Shown here piece after piece: positions 25,811 through 35,404 of a stretch of DNA of 64,000 nt. Every line of letters starts with the position of its first letter. Position 1 is the stretch's first letter. The DNA comes from Mermis nigrescens (taxonomy: Eukaryota; Nematoda; Enoplea; Mermithida; Mermithidae), in assembly GCA_036768485.1 (NCBI GenBank), contig JAVLUZ010000743.1, positions 308,588-372,587 of the forward strand, given 5' to 3'. The notes under the pieces are model-generated. The model was given only the letters and a program-made list of their open reading frames with translations. It did not search any database and had not been told where the DNA came from. The position numbers and the translations under genes are program-made.

Positions 25811-27053
25811 CCTTTTCACGGTCCCTCCCACCCAAGTAGTGATAAAACAAGGCTTCTGGCATGAAATCCAGCCAACGCATCCAATCACAAATGAAGGCCC
25901 ATATGAATTTCGAATACCACCTGACCCACATTACCTGCAACTTAGCAAAAACCACATTTATATGTTACTAAGAATAAGAAAACCAGCGGTTGCTGCAGGG
26001 GCAGCAATACCCGACTATGCGCCTATCAATCTAATTGGTAAAACTTTTTTCAAGCAAGTAAAGTGCTTTTTAGGAGGGCAATTAGTTTTTGACAGCTCTG
26101 ACAAATATGCTTACAGGGCTTATTTTGAAACTGAGCTTAATTTTGGATATGATGCAAAGCATTCTCACTTACAGACAGCATTGTACTTTCACGAAGGTGG
26201 AGGTGATGTTGACACAAAAGACAATGAAGCATTCAAAAAGCGGTCAAAAATGTTTAAGGATGAAAGTATTGTAGAAGTTATAGCTCCACTGCACATTGAC
26301 ATGTTTTCACAAGACAGATATTTGCTTAATTTTACAGATTTTCGGCTAGAATTACATAGAAATAGCAATGCTTTTGTTTTGCAGTGCTTTGAGGATTTAA
26401 ATTTAGAACTACAGGTCCTACAAATGAAATTTTTCATTCGAAAAGTTGAGGTTTTGGACAGTGTGAACTTAGCTCTTGAGCAAACAATGCAATCATGTAC
26501 TGCAAAATATCCCATAAGGAGAGTGGCTATGACCAACTTGCATTTATCAAATCCAGCAAGAGAAACGCCTAATTATACATTGTTTACTGGTCAGCTACCT
26601 CGGCGTATTGTATTTGCATGTGTTGAAGGCAGTGCTTATCGAGGTAATATAGAAAAATCGCCATTTAATTTCAAGCATTTTAATATAAATGATGTAAAAG
26701 TAACATGTGGAGGTATAACATATCCAGCTTACCCGCTCAGCATTTCATTTAAACATGATAGATACCTACAAGCTTTTAATCAAATGTTTGAAGCATTAGA
26801 TTTAGGGCGTGAAAGTAATTTTATTAGCAGAGAGGAATTTAAAACGAGTCATTGTTTTTTCGTGTTCGACCTGACTCCTGATGAAGATGATAGTGGGCAT
26901 TGGGATTTAATCCACGAGGGTACAACCAGCATTCATATAAAATTCAGTGGTAATTTGCCCGATTCAGGTGTTGAAATTATTATATATGCTGAATTTGATA
27001 ATTTGATAATGATTGACAAAAACCGTAACACTTTTCATGATTATAACGCATAA
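25761..27053 (+). CDS. MCP: Major capsid protein, double-jelly-roll type (outer copy)
   Basis: 430 residues, the same length as the nested copy and closely related over its whole length (LDLFTVPPTQVVIKQGFW, GPYEFRIPPDPHYLQLSK, CFLGGQLVFDSSDKYAY, SPFNFKHF, EFDNLIMIDKNRNTFHDYNA). It forms the icosahedral shell expected for Polinton virions. The complete frame, with changes spread as substitutions, suggests fairly recent or long-maintained function. Followed 3 nt later by the protease gene. Confidence 0.94.
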   Translation: MALIDIKSTPSTKTELDLFTVPPTQVVIKQGFWHEIQPTHPITNEGPYEFRIPPDPHYLQLSKNHIYMLLRIRKPAVAAGAAIPDYAPINLIGKTFFKQVKCFLGGQLVFDSSDKYAYRAYFETELNFGYDAKHSHLQTALYFHEGGGDVDTKDNEAFKKRSKMFKDESIVEVIAPLHIDMFSQDRYLLNFTDFRLELHRNSNAFVLQCFEDLNLELQVLQMKFFIRKVEVLDSVNLALEQTMQSCTAKYPIRRVAMTNLHLSNPARETPNYTLFTGQLPRRIVFACVEGSAYRGNIEKSPFNFKHFNINDVKVTCGGITYPAYPLSISFKHDRYLQAFNQMFEALDLGRESNFISREEFKTSHCFFVFDLTPDEDDSGHWDLIHEGTTSIHIKFSGNLPDSGVEIIIYAEFDNLIMIDKNRNTFHDYNA

Positions 27054-27056
27054 AAC

Positions 27057-27479
27057 ATGAATACTATTCAAATAATAGAAATTCTTAAAGCTGCTTTTCA
27101 AAATCGTACATTTTTAGGTGTTTTCCCATTAGACCTTGTACCTCGCATTAAGAGTTACCCTGCTGCCCTTGTAGTGAACCTAGATGATAGCAATCAACCT
27201 GGCTCCCACTGGGTTGCCCTCTTTTTTAATCACAAAGGACACTGTGACTATTTTGACAGCTATGGACGAAAACCATTTGAGCTCAAAGAGTATATACAGC
27301 ATAATGCAAAAGCTTACACATACAATAATGCAAAAGTTCAAGGCATATTTAGCATTTCATGCGGCCACATGTGCATCTATTTTCTAGTTTGCCGTGCACA
27401 AGGTATTTCATTTAAGAAAATTGTCACATCAATGCAACATGAAAAAATCTATAAATACTTTAATAAACTTAAGTTGTAA
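27057..27479 (+). CDS. PRO: Adenain-like capsid maturation protease, intact (outer copy)
   Basis: 140 residues. The catalytic set is complete: H51 (GSHWVA), D67 (YFDSYG), Q95 (VQG, oxyanion Gln) and C102 (SCGHMC), in the order of adenovirus protease and Ulp1-type peptidases; shorter than adenovirus protease (about 204). It would cleave virion proteins during maturation. It lies between the two capsid genes with 2-3-nt gaps. No own TATAAATA, so it is probably expressed from the capsid transcript. The last codons hold the box for the minor capsid gene. Confidence 0.92.
   Translation: MNTIQIIEILKAAFQNRTFLGVFPLDLVPRIKSYPAALVVNLDDSNQPGSHWVALFFNHKGHCDYFDSYGRKPFELKEYIQHNAKAYTYNNAKVQGIFSISCGHMCIYFLVCRAQGISFKKIVTSMQHEKIYKYFNKLKL
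27450..27457 (+). promoter_or_regulatory. TATAAATA box, outer minor capsid
   Basis: ATCTATAAATACTT, 32 nt before the ATG at 27482, within the end of the protease gene. Confidence 0.65.
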
Positions 27480-27481
27480 AC

Positions 27482-28258
27482 ATGGATATGAAACAATTTT
27501 ACCTTACTCTTCCAAGCAATTCACAAGAAACAAATACTGCAGCCACATTTGTTACCAATCTGCCTAGACAAATTGTATTAAATGGTGAGTGGGAGGTTGG
27601 TTTAGTAGAAATAATTTATGCAAATACATGGCACAATGTTTCCGAGGAGCAGAATATGATACAATTTTATGATATAAAAAACAATGTGCGGCAAAAATTG
27701 CTTATTCCTCGAGCAAGGTATTTAAATATACACGATCTCATTCAAGCTATCAGGAATGGAATAAAAACGATTAGCTCAATAGATAAATTTGATTACATGC
27801 AATACATTGGCATAAAGTATGATGAAAATAGAAAATTTTGTCATCTGACAATAAATTCCGAATATATTCAAAGTGTGAAGCTTACAAAGCATTTAATGTA
27901 TATGCTAGGATTTCTAGAGAGCCAGCTTAGCAATATAGATTATACCGTTAGGAAAGAATTTAACATAGTTGCGCACCATTCGCCTGACATGCTAGGTGGA
28001 ATGCATAACTTTTACGTATATTGCGATATAGTTGAGCCTCAAATTGTTGGAAATATTTTTGCACCGCTTCTGCAGGTTGTGAATATAGAAGGAAAGTATA
28101 TGGATATTGTTAATCACGCATATATTAGTCCACATTATATACCTGTGCTCAAAAAATCATTCAATACAATTGAAGTGAACATTAAGAGTGATCAAGATAA
28201 ACCTGTGCCTTTTGAGTTCGGAAAAACTATCGTAAAACTACATTTTAGAATGACATAG
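27482..28258 (+). CDS. mCP: Minor capsid (penton-type) protein, intact (outer copy)
   Basis: 258 residues, single-jelly-roll vertex protein of Polintons. Features: QFYLTLPSNSQETNTAATF and LNGEWEVGLVEIIYANTWHN at the N-terminus, SPDMLGGMHNFYVYCDI in the middle, QVVNIEG, and the diagnostic ending VPFEFGKTIVKLHFR. Complete frame; last gene before the right TIR, about 50 bp away. Its nested partner at 22881-23661 is frameshifted. Confidence 0.92.
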   Translation: MDMKQFYLTLPSNSQETNTAATFVTNLPRQIVLNGEWEVGLVEIIYANTWHNVSEEQNMIQFYDIKNNVRQKLLIPRARYLNIHDLIQAIRNGIKTISSIDKFDYMQYIGIKYDENRKFCHLTINSEYIQSVKLTKHLMYMLGFLESQLSNIDYTVRKEFNIVAHHSPDMLGGMHNFYVYCDIVEPQIVGNIFAPLLQVVNIEGKYMDIVNHAYISPHYIPVLKKSFNTIEVNIKSDQDKPVPFEFGKTIVKLHFRMT

Positions 28259-28307
28259 GTAGAGTCGTCCGCCTTATAAATCACTTTAACTTTTTAAAAG
28301 TAACTGA

Positions 28308-28383
28308 AATCGCACAGTGGTTAAGCGGCTAATCTTTAAACGCGCAGGTCGGTGGTTCGATTCCCAGCTCGGGCGACTTTTTT
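28308..28383 (+). other. tRNA-like Pol III module, right outer TIR
   Basis: A box TCGCACAGTGG (28310-28320), B box GGTTCGATTCC (28354-28364), six T at 28378-28383. The TIR boundary coincides with the start of box A. The acceptor stem does not pair. Transcription would run outward toward the terminus. Confidence 0.5.
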
Positions 28384-28782
28384 CAAATCTATAAATATAA
28401 GCGGGGGTAGCCGAAGGCGGTCACCCGCACCTTCCTCTCCCTGGCCCTGGGCTCCTGGCCCTGGGCGGGCGCCCCCTCCCCCAGCCTGGGTGACTAGTCC
28501 CACATAATTCCGGGCATGTCTGGCAATGTTTATTATAATTGATTATTATAATTGATTTCTTGTTATAAAAATAAAAATCTATCTAGGGACCCAGGGGTAT
28601 ACTACCACTGAAAGACTTAAAAAAAATTTTTCCCACGGGGAAATTTCCCACATGGAAAAGCGGGGTAGCCGAAAGGCGGTCACTTGCATGGCGCCCCCAA
28701 ATAGGAAAGCTCGGGAGAATCGTCCTATGTTATAATGTGTGGCGCTCCCCAAAAGGCGTGCGCGGGGGGTCTCCTTACTACT
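28308..28782. repeat. Right terminal inverted repeat of outer Polinton
   Basis: Mirror of 7581-8059. It carries the near-palindrome CCTATGTTATAATGTGTGG (28724-28742) about 45 bp from the end, an outward TATAAATA (28390-28397) and the tRNA-like module at the inner edge. Confidence 0.95.
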
Positions 28783-29150
28783 GCATTGATAAGGTATTGA
28801 TATATATTGATATTGATATATACATTGATATCATAAGCATGTGAACGTTACGTTATATGATTTGATATCAGCTTGACGAATTACATACGGTTTATAGGAA
28901 ATCGTGGTAATAATCAAGTATAGGCAGGGACAGCATTGCAAAGAAAAGGGCTCACCATCTCTATTTTATCAGCTTGCAAAGTAACTAGACTCAACTGTAT
29001 ATGTAATCGTCTGATTTTTTGATTATGCATTGCTATTAAGTAGATACGTCACACACTCTGCTAAGGTATGCGATTAAATTTAAAGCAAAAAGTAACGAGT
29101 AGATGGAAATTTAAACTATACTTTTATTAAGGAGTCGGCCCATAAAATTA
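28783..29150. repeat. Right half of the host repeat interrupted by the Polinton
   Basis: Continues the repeat of 6175-7580 after the GCATT duplication; aligns with 37068-37378. A short TTGATAT-type expansion (28788-28850) lies right beside the element and is absent from the empty copy. Confidence 0.85.
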
Positions 29151-32100
29151 AGTTTAGGAAGGTAATAAAAATATAGAAAATAAGAAAGGAAAGTACTAAT
29201 AAATACCGAAAAACGATCGAACAAAGGAGTCTGAATTCATTTTTAGTCAAAAAGAATAGAGATTAATGAAAAAAATCATTCCGCGCTAAATGTAAAAAAC
29301 GTAAAATCCAATAGTCAAAAAGTGAAAAATATGGGAGTGTTTATTGATTGAGCCGTTAGACAGTTGAAAATGGTGGGGAAAACAGGACTTCCGGTTAGAC
29401 TGTGGGTTTAATGGATCAGATAAGTTAAAATGTTAAGATTGGTAGTACCTTTTGGATTCTTGGTCGGACTGTTTGAGGCACCACAGCGTGGGCAGCAATT
29501 CAATTCTGTGGATCTGATGGGTGCAAGATTGTTGAAAAGCAACGAAAAATTTGATTCTAGAAAGTCAACCGTATTCTGACAGGGGGATTGCTTTCTGGGA
29601 TTCATGTATGTCTGGAATATGGCCAGATGACTGCGGGGGCACTTCGTCTACTTTATCTAGATATTGGCTCGAAATTTTTTGCAGTATGCCATGTTATTCT
29701 TAAAGAGGGTTTTCTTCTTTAATTTATTTGAGCGCAAGCAATAGGAAATATTGACGAAACAAAAAACGCCATGAAAAACAGGAATATTTACATAAGCTGC
29801 GCGGTTTTGTGGTAAGTCAAGTTCGAGTTCAAGAAATAATTCGTGTATCTAGAAGCTGTAATAATATGTCGGGAGATATATGCGGAATAATATTAGAATA
29901 TGCAGCTTTCGATTTTCTGCACACTTTAGGCATACGCTTTTAAAGAAAAAAATAGTATCCTGTAATTAAAAGATGCCAGTCTTTTATGCATATTGAAGTA
30001 ATATTTGTTTTTAGTAGGTTTCTTTTAAATTGAAGGATTTTGCAGTAAATACATCTAGCATTAATAACGAAAAATCTAGAATTATGTGAATTAGTTCCTT
30101 CAAAACTTAATTTTTTGATCGCATTTTATGCATAAGTTATTAAAGGGCACCTTTGAAGCCTGCTTCAGAACTAAAAGTCGGCGATATCGCCGACTGTTTT
30201 TACCGATTTTCTGTCGGCGTCATCGCCGACTAAAGTTGGCGATATCGGCGACATCAACGACTTTTGTCAGCGATGTCACCGACTGAAATTGGGAGAATAA
30301 GATCCATTTCTAGTCCTCTGCGATATAGCCGACAATTTGTATACAAAGTATACTACAGTCAGCTGAAGAAAATATGTGCACGCGTGTGGCATGCATATGC
30401 ATTGAATAATTAGTTATTTTTGGGCAATCAATGAATTTTTGATGAGCTCAAGAGAAGCAAATTGAGGTTGACGAAGAAACTAAATAAAGTTAATTAATTA
30501 AGCTGAATAAATTAATCAATTGAATTGAATTATTGAATAATCGTTTAATTGATTAGTTTATTATTTATTTAATTGAATGCTGGATTAAGAATATATTAAT
30601 TAAATAAAAAATTGCAAATGAATTTTCTCGAAACAACTTTTGGGGGAAAAAGATAAATTTAGTAATTATCGTATGCCCGTCGACGGAAGGGCACTTATTT
30701 AACATTTTTTTAATGCTTTTGGAGCATTCAGACGCGTTTTTGCTATTTCTTTACTATTGTACCACATTTGCAAGTTTCATCTCCAAAACATGGATCTGTT
30801 CTATCTGCCGCTAATCACACCATCGCGCACCTCTCAACAATTAAAAAACGATTATATCGTTCTTTTTATTTTGCTGCAAGGCAATTTGAAGATTGTTAAC
30901 GATGAATATGTAGATTCTTCTGGGTGCCTACCATAGAAACACGTAAATAAATATATCCGCATTACTGAAAATAAGTTTTCTGAGTAAATGCAATTAGATG
31001 ATCGAAGACGCGAGAAATTTCCAACTTCTACAGCTTTGAATTGTACGGAGCTTAAAAATGTATGGGTCATAAAAGTTTAAAATGCATTCAAACGATCTTT
31101 ATTCACGTGAAACGTCCGATTTTTTGCTTTGTAATGTAGCTGACACAAATTAAACATATTCGTTTGAACTGCGAAATTTATTAAGCTGGAAAATGAAAGA
31201 CATAAAATTTTAGGGATTTTTATGGCAGAAGTTATGGTAGAAATCAAAATTTCATAGATTCCGTCAGTTGAAAATGCTTAAAAATAATTACATTAAAAGG
31301 GATCTCTGAAATTATGAATTTAAGAGATACATAAAAATGATTGAATGTGCGCGAAATGCCCAAATTTAAGATTTTGACGTCAGAAATGCACAAAAATACT
31401 AAATTTGTGCATAGCACAAAATCCGGGATCTTTGACAGGTCAGATATACATGAATGGATTAAAGTCCAAATTTAATTAAATATTCGAAGATTTTTGACAC
31501 TAGAAAATGCATTTAAAGTCGGAATATATCCGGAAATTTTGACGAAAAATGAAATGATTGGGAAGTTATTCTTTAAGTAAAATAATGGTTTCGAAGGGGC
31601 ACATATTCCCGTGTGCTCCCCACACACGGGCGTGGGGGTTTCGGGTATACACCACCCCCTACCAGGAGACTGAATAACCCCTCCCCAGAAAAGCAAATAC
31701 CCACTCCCCAGAATTCACGTTTTGAATTTTTTTCGTTTATTTTGCTACTTTTTGATGTCAATGGATAGTGTTCGATGAGAAACGTTAAAAAATAGTGTTT
31801 TTTCGTCATACTACCATTTTTAAGACCATTTTTGACCTTTGGCACCCATTCCCCTTCCATCAGAACTTCGGCGCTGTCCACCTATGGTGCAACCTATGTA
31901 CCTGGCTATGCATTTGGAAGAAAAATTGAAAAACATGAAGAATGAGAGCATAATAAAACTTTTTCCCGGTATTCAAGTATTAAGTTCCGCGTTTGCGTAA
32001 TTTTTGAGGCTCTGAGGGCGATGTCACCGATTTTTGTCAGCAATATCGGCGACATCACCGACAATAACATCGGCCAACAAATTGTAAGTTTTTTTGCACC

Positions 32101-33480
32101 AGAAAGAAAATTAATTGATTCCATATTAAATTTGTACGCAAATTTCAAATCTAGCTTTAGAATTTTTGTAGCACGTCAAGTTTCTGAGATATTTGCATAT
32201 CAAAATTTGTGCAAATAATGATTTCTTTGTGTGTAAATATCAAATTGGGGAAGGCAAAGTGATCACATTAGACGAAAAACATTGTTCTTACATGATTCCT
32301 CCCTAAATTTAAAACTGTTTCCGCAGCTAATCTTACTCACTTCTTTAAAATAAAATGCAGAATTTGCATATTTCTCACAGTGTAAAGTAAAAATCCTTGT
32401 CTGCCCAGTATGCCTGCCTCTAAATAATTTTAACCATTTTCTTAATTAATTTTGTTGCGCTGATTTCGGAATCTGTTTTTTGTTTTGTGCTAACCCATTC
32501 ACTTCTTACAAATAATTCAGAATTTATAAAAAGTTTATAAATTCTAAAGAAAAATTTTTAACTCAAACTGAACAGTATAAAAACTTTCAAAAGTTGACAG
32601 TTATTGAATTCCAATCTATCAAACAATCAGAATATACTTTGTCAGTATTAAAAGATGCGAAATATGCAATGATTATGATTTTTCATTTACATTGGGAACC
32701 TTTTTCAAGAGTTCTAATGGTATGAAACTTTTCGAACCACATATACTGCTTTTGCAATTTATTTTATAACAGAAATTTAAAAAACTTGATTGGCTAGCGC
32801 AAAACCGTAAGCAGACTTTTAATCAGCGTAAAACACTGTTTTAGAAGATATTTAATATTTTCTAGATGTAGAACGGTTATGCAGAATATATGTTTCAAAC
32901 TTTTCACTACTATAAATTTGCAGATTAGGAATAATATTTATAAAATAAGAATAAAGTAAGCAACACAAGTGATATTTGAATCACTAGTAAGTCTGTATAA
33001 AAACATTTTAGAGTTTAAGCTCCTTAAAAATCGTTGTGGCTCCTACATTTCCACATTTAATATTAATGGAAGCTCTGATTTGCATAAATTTAATATACAA
33101 TTAATTCAAAAACTTGACGTGCTAGAGAAATTATAAGGCCAGATTCGGGATTAGCGCAAAAATCTAATTAAAAATCAATTGGTTTTGTTTCTGATGCAAA
33201 ATTGTTGTTGACCGGTGTAATCGGCGATATTGGTGATATCACCGACATTTACTTCTGAAGTTGGCTTAAAGGTAATAAGTTCCAAAAAACTTTGAACGAA
33301 AACGGAGGTTGTAGTAAATGTTGGTGCAATGATTGAAATTGGGGATATAATGCGGCAAGCAGAAAGCTATCGCCCTGCTTCAGAGAGAGATTCGTGAAGG
33401 GTCCTATTTGTCAAGGCGAATTAACCGCAAATCCACTCAGGCTACAAAAAGTGAAGTTTTTCAGCGTCGATTGTAATATT
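29151..33480. other. Host intergenic DNA with repeat fragments, no gene seen
   Basis: Contents: an inverted copy of the CGGCGATATCG-rich repeat arm (about 30170-30600, opposite in orientation to 6180-6590), one copy of a dispersed ~270-bp element (31600-31885) and a fragment matching 6100-6180 (about 32100-32190). The open frames are short and carry no motifs I recognise. Confidence 0.6.
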
Positions 33481-34935
33481 TTACTTCCATTGCTTTGTAG
33501 CTTTTTTATCCGGTATTCTTATGCCACTACAACGTGCAGACCAGGTCAAATTTTTGGGACTTATTTTGGACCAAAAATTAAAATGGCGCAATCATGTAGA
33601 GGTCAAATGTCAGAAGGCTGTTAACGCATTCTGGCAATGTCGTAGAGCTGTAGGAAAATCCTGGGGTCTATCACCACAGTTCATGCGATGGCTTTTGGTG
33701 TCTGTGATTAGACCCATGATCAACTCTGCTTCACTAATCTAGTGGCCTCGTGCACACTTGTCCATTGTGAAATGTCAGCTTAGTCGTTTACATAGAATGG
33801 CTTGCCTCAGCATTTGTAGTGCCACGTGCACCACACCGACTGCAGCCATGGAAGTCTTGCTGGACCTGCATCCCCTGCATATTTTTGTGGAGGGTTGTGC
33901 AAGGGTAGCTGCATATCGACTAAACATAGCTGGCGGCTGAAATGCAAAAGGCAAGGTTGTAGGTCACAATGCTCTTTGGGCTAAGGCCAATAGGCCAGTA
34001 CTCAAAATACCAAGTGACTTTATTGTACCAAAATATATTTTTGGTAGACTTTATACCATTCAGTTTCCCACTAGGGATGACTGGGAAAAATCTAGAGTGA
34101 ATATTCTCTCGCCTCCTGGAATCGTCTGCTACACTGATGGATCACGTTTTGTGAATACCTCAGGCGCGGGCATCTATTTCCAGAAGTTAAAACAGATGCG
34201 GTATTTTACCTTAGGCAGTATGTGTACTGTCTTTCAGGCAGAAATACTCGCTATTTTACAATGCTGCCGTAGCAGAGAATTGATGGCCCTCAGAAATGAG
34301 AACATCTTTATTTGCTCTGACAGTCAATCTGCTCTGAAGTCACTTCTATCTCCAAAAGTGTCTTCAAAGTTAGTTCTCCAGTGTGTTCTTGCTTTGCAAG
34401 AACTCTCGCAGGACAACAATGTCAAATTATCATGGGTCCCAGGTCACTGCGGCATTGAGGGCAATGAATTTGCGGATCATACTGCAAAAATGGGATCAGC
34501 ACGTAAACACGTTGGCCCAGAACTGGTAGTTGCTGTCTCCAGAGCTGTTGCTAAGGCTGACATCAACAGCTGGGTCAGGGAAAAACATGTTCAATATTGG
34601 AATGAGCAAAAGACTCTGCCGTCAGGCCAGATCCTTTATGGACAGGCCATGCAAGAAAATAGCCAGCTCCTTGATCAGCTTAGATCGTAAGCTGCTTGAG
34701 ACAGTAAGTGGCCTCTTGACAGGACATTGTCCCCTCAACAGACACCTATGTACTGTTGGGGTATCCGACAACCCCAAATGCGCAAAATGTCTGCTCACAG
34801 AAGAGGATTCTATCCACTTCCTTTGTCACTGCCCTGGGTTTGATAAGTTGAGAGCTAGGTTCTTCCATGCTCCACATATTGAACCCTCGGCCGTTTTACA
34901 GGAGCCTGTTGCTCAACTTTTTGGGGTTTATTAAA
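33480..34935 (+). mobile_element. Degraded non-LTR retrotransposon (LINE), 3' part of ORF2
   Basis: Plus strand, several frames. VKFLGLILDQKLKW (about 33545) is the thumb region of LINE reverse transcriptases; a LHRMACLSICSATCTTPT block follows. An RNase H domain spans 34127-34500: YTDGS, FQAEILAI, CSDSQSA, and WVPGHCGIEGNEFADHTAK, all catalytic acids present. The C-terminus (to 34934, another frame) has a CxxC...HFLCHC knuckle. The order suits the I/Jockey superclade. Frame changes and the missing 5' reverse transcriptase core show a dead, 5'-truncated copy. Confidence 0.85.
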
Positions 34936-35404
34936 GCCTCAAAACGTTTGTGCGACTAGCTCTCAAAAGTTTCTGTGGGGACACAATGGGCTTCTTAGCC
35001 TGCGTGAAGGGCTTGCGCCCACCCTCTTATCACTATCACTATCCTGTATTCTTAAACGCATAATTTTTCCGCATAATACAGTTAAATAAGAGTGTTACGT
35101 TCTAAAAGTTGTAGAGGCAGCGGATTAGAATCTCACTTATAATTTAATAGATATTAACAGATCTCACGCATCGAGGATTAAATTTAAGAAAGGTTTTCGC
35201 GATCTTTCATTACCAAAAAACAAGCAACAGTTTCGAGCCCACTTTTAAATTTTTTTCTGAGATGATCAAAGTCCAAAACTTTAGGCTTTTCTCTAGCCCT
35301 CTCGATTTCTGGTCACGCATAAATACGGATGAGACTCACACCTGGGCGAAGGGGGGGGTGGGTTTAGGGGTTTTCTTATAAACAAGAATTAGAAAATAAA
35401 TTAA

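Larger units (their letters stand above)
7581..28782. mobile_element. Polinton/Maverick (adintovirus-like) element, with a second Polinton nested in it
   Basis: The element starts AGTAGTAAGG and ends with the exact reverse complement CCTTACTACT; AG/CT ends are typical of Polintons. GCATT is duplicated on both sides (7576-7580, 28783-28787), and the unoccupied sequence at 37068-37072 has it once. Polintons usually make 6-bp duplications; a sixth base would need one mismatch. It encodes protein-primed PolB, TBP-like protein, integrase, ATPase, two small virion-type proteins, a conserved unknown, major capsid, protease and minor capsid. Without the nested element (14950-24343 plus one 6-bp duplication) the original was about 11.8 kb, short for the family (commonly 15-20 kb). 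PolB has a frameshift near its start and the ATPase is broken, so this copy is probably inactive although its structural genes are open. Confidence 0.96.

Noticed and set aside
31472..31881. Open frames in the dispersed ~270-bp element as host genes
   Set aside because: The same sequence recurs at several places in the window with indels that break these frames.
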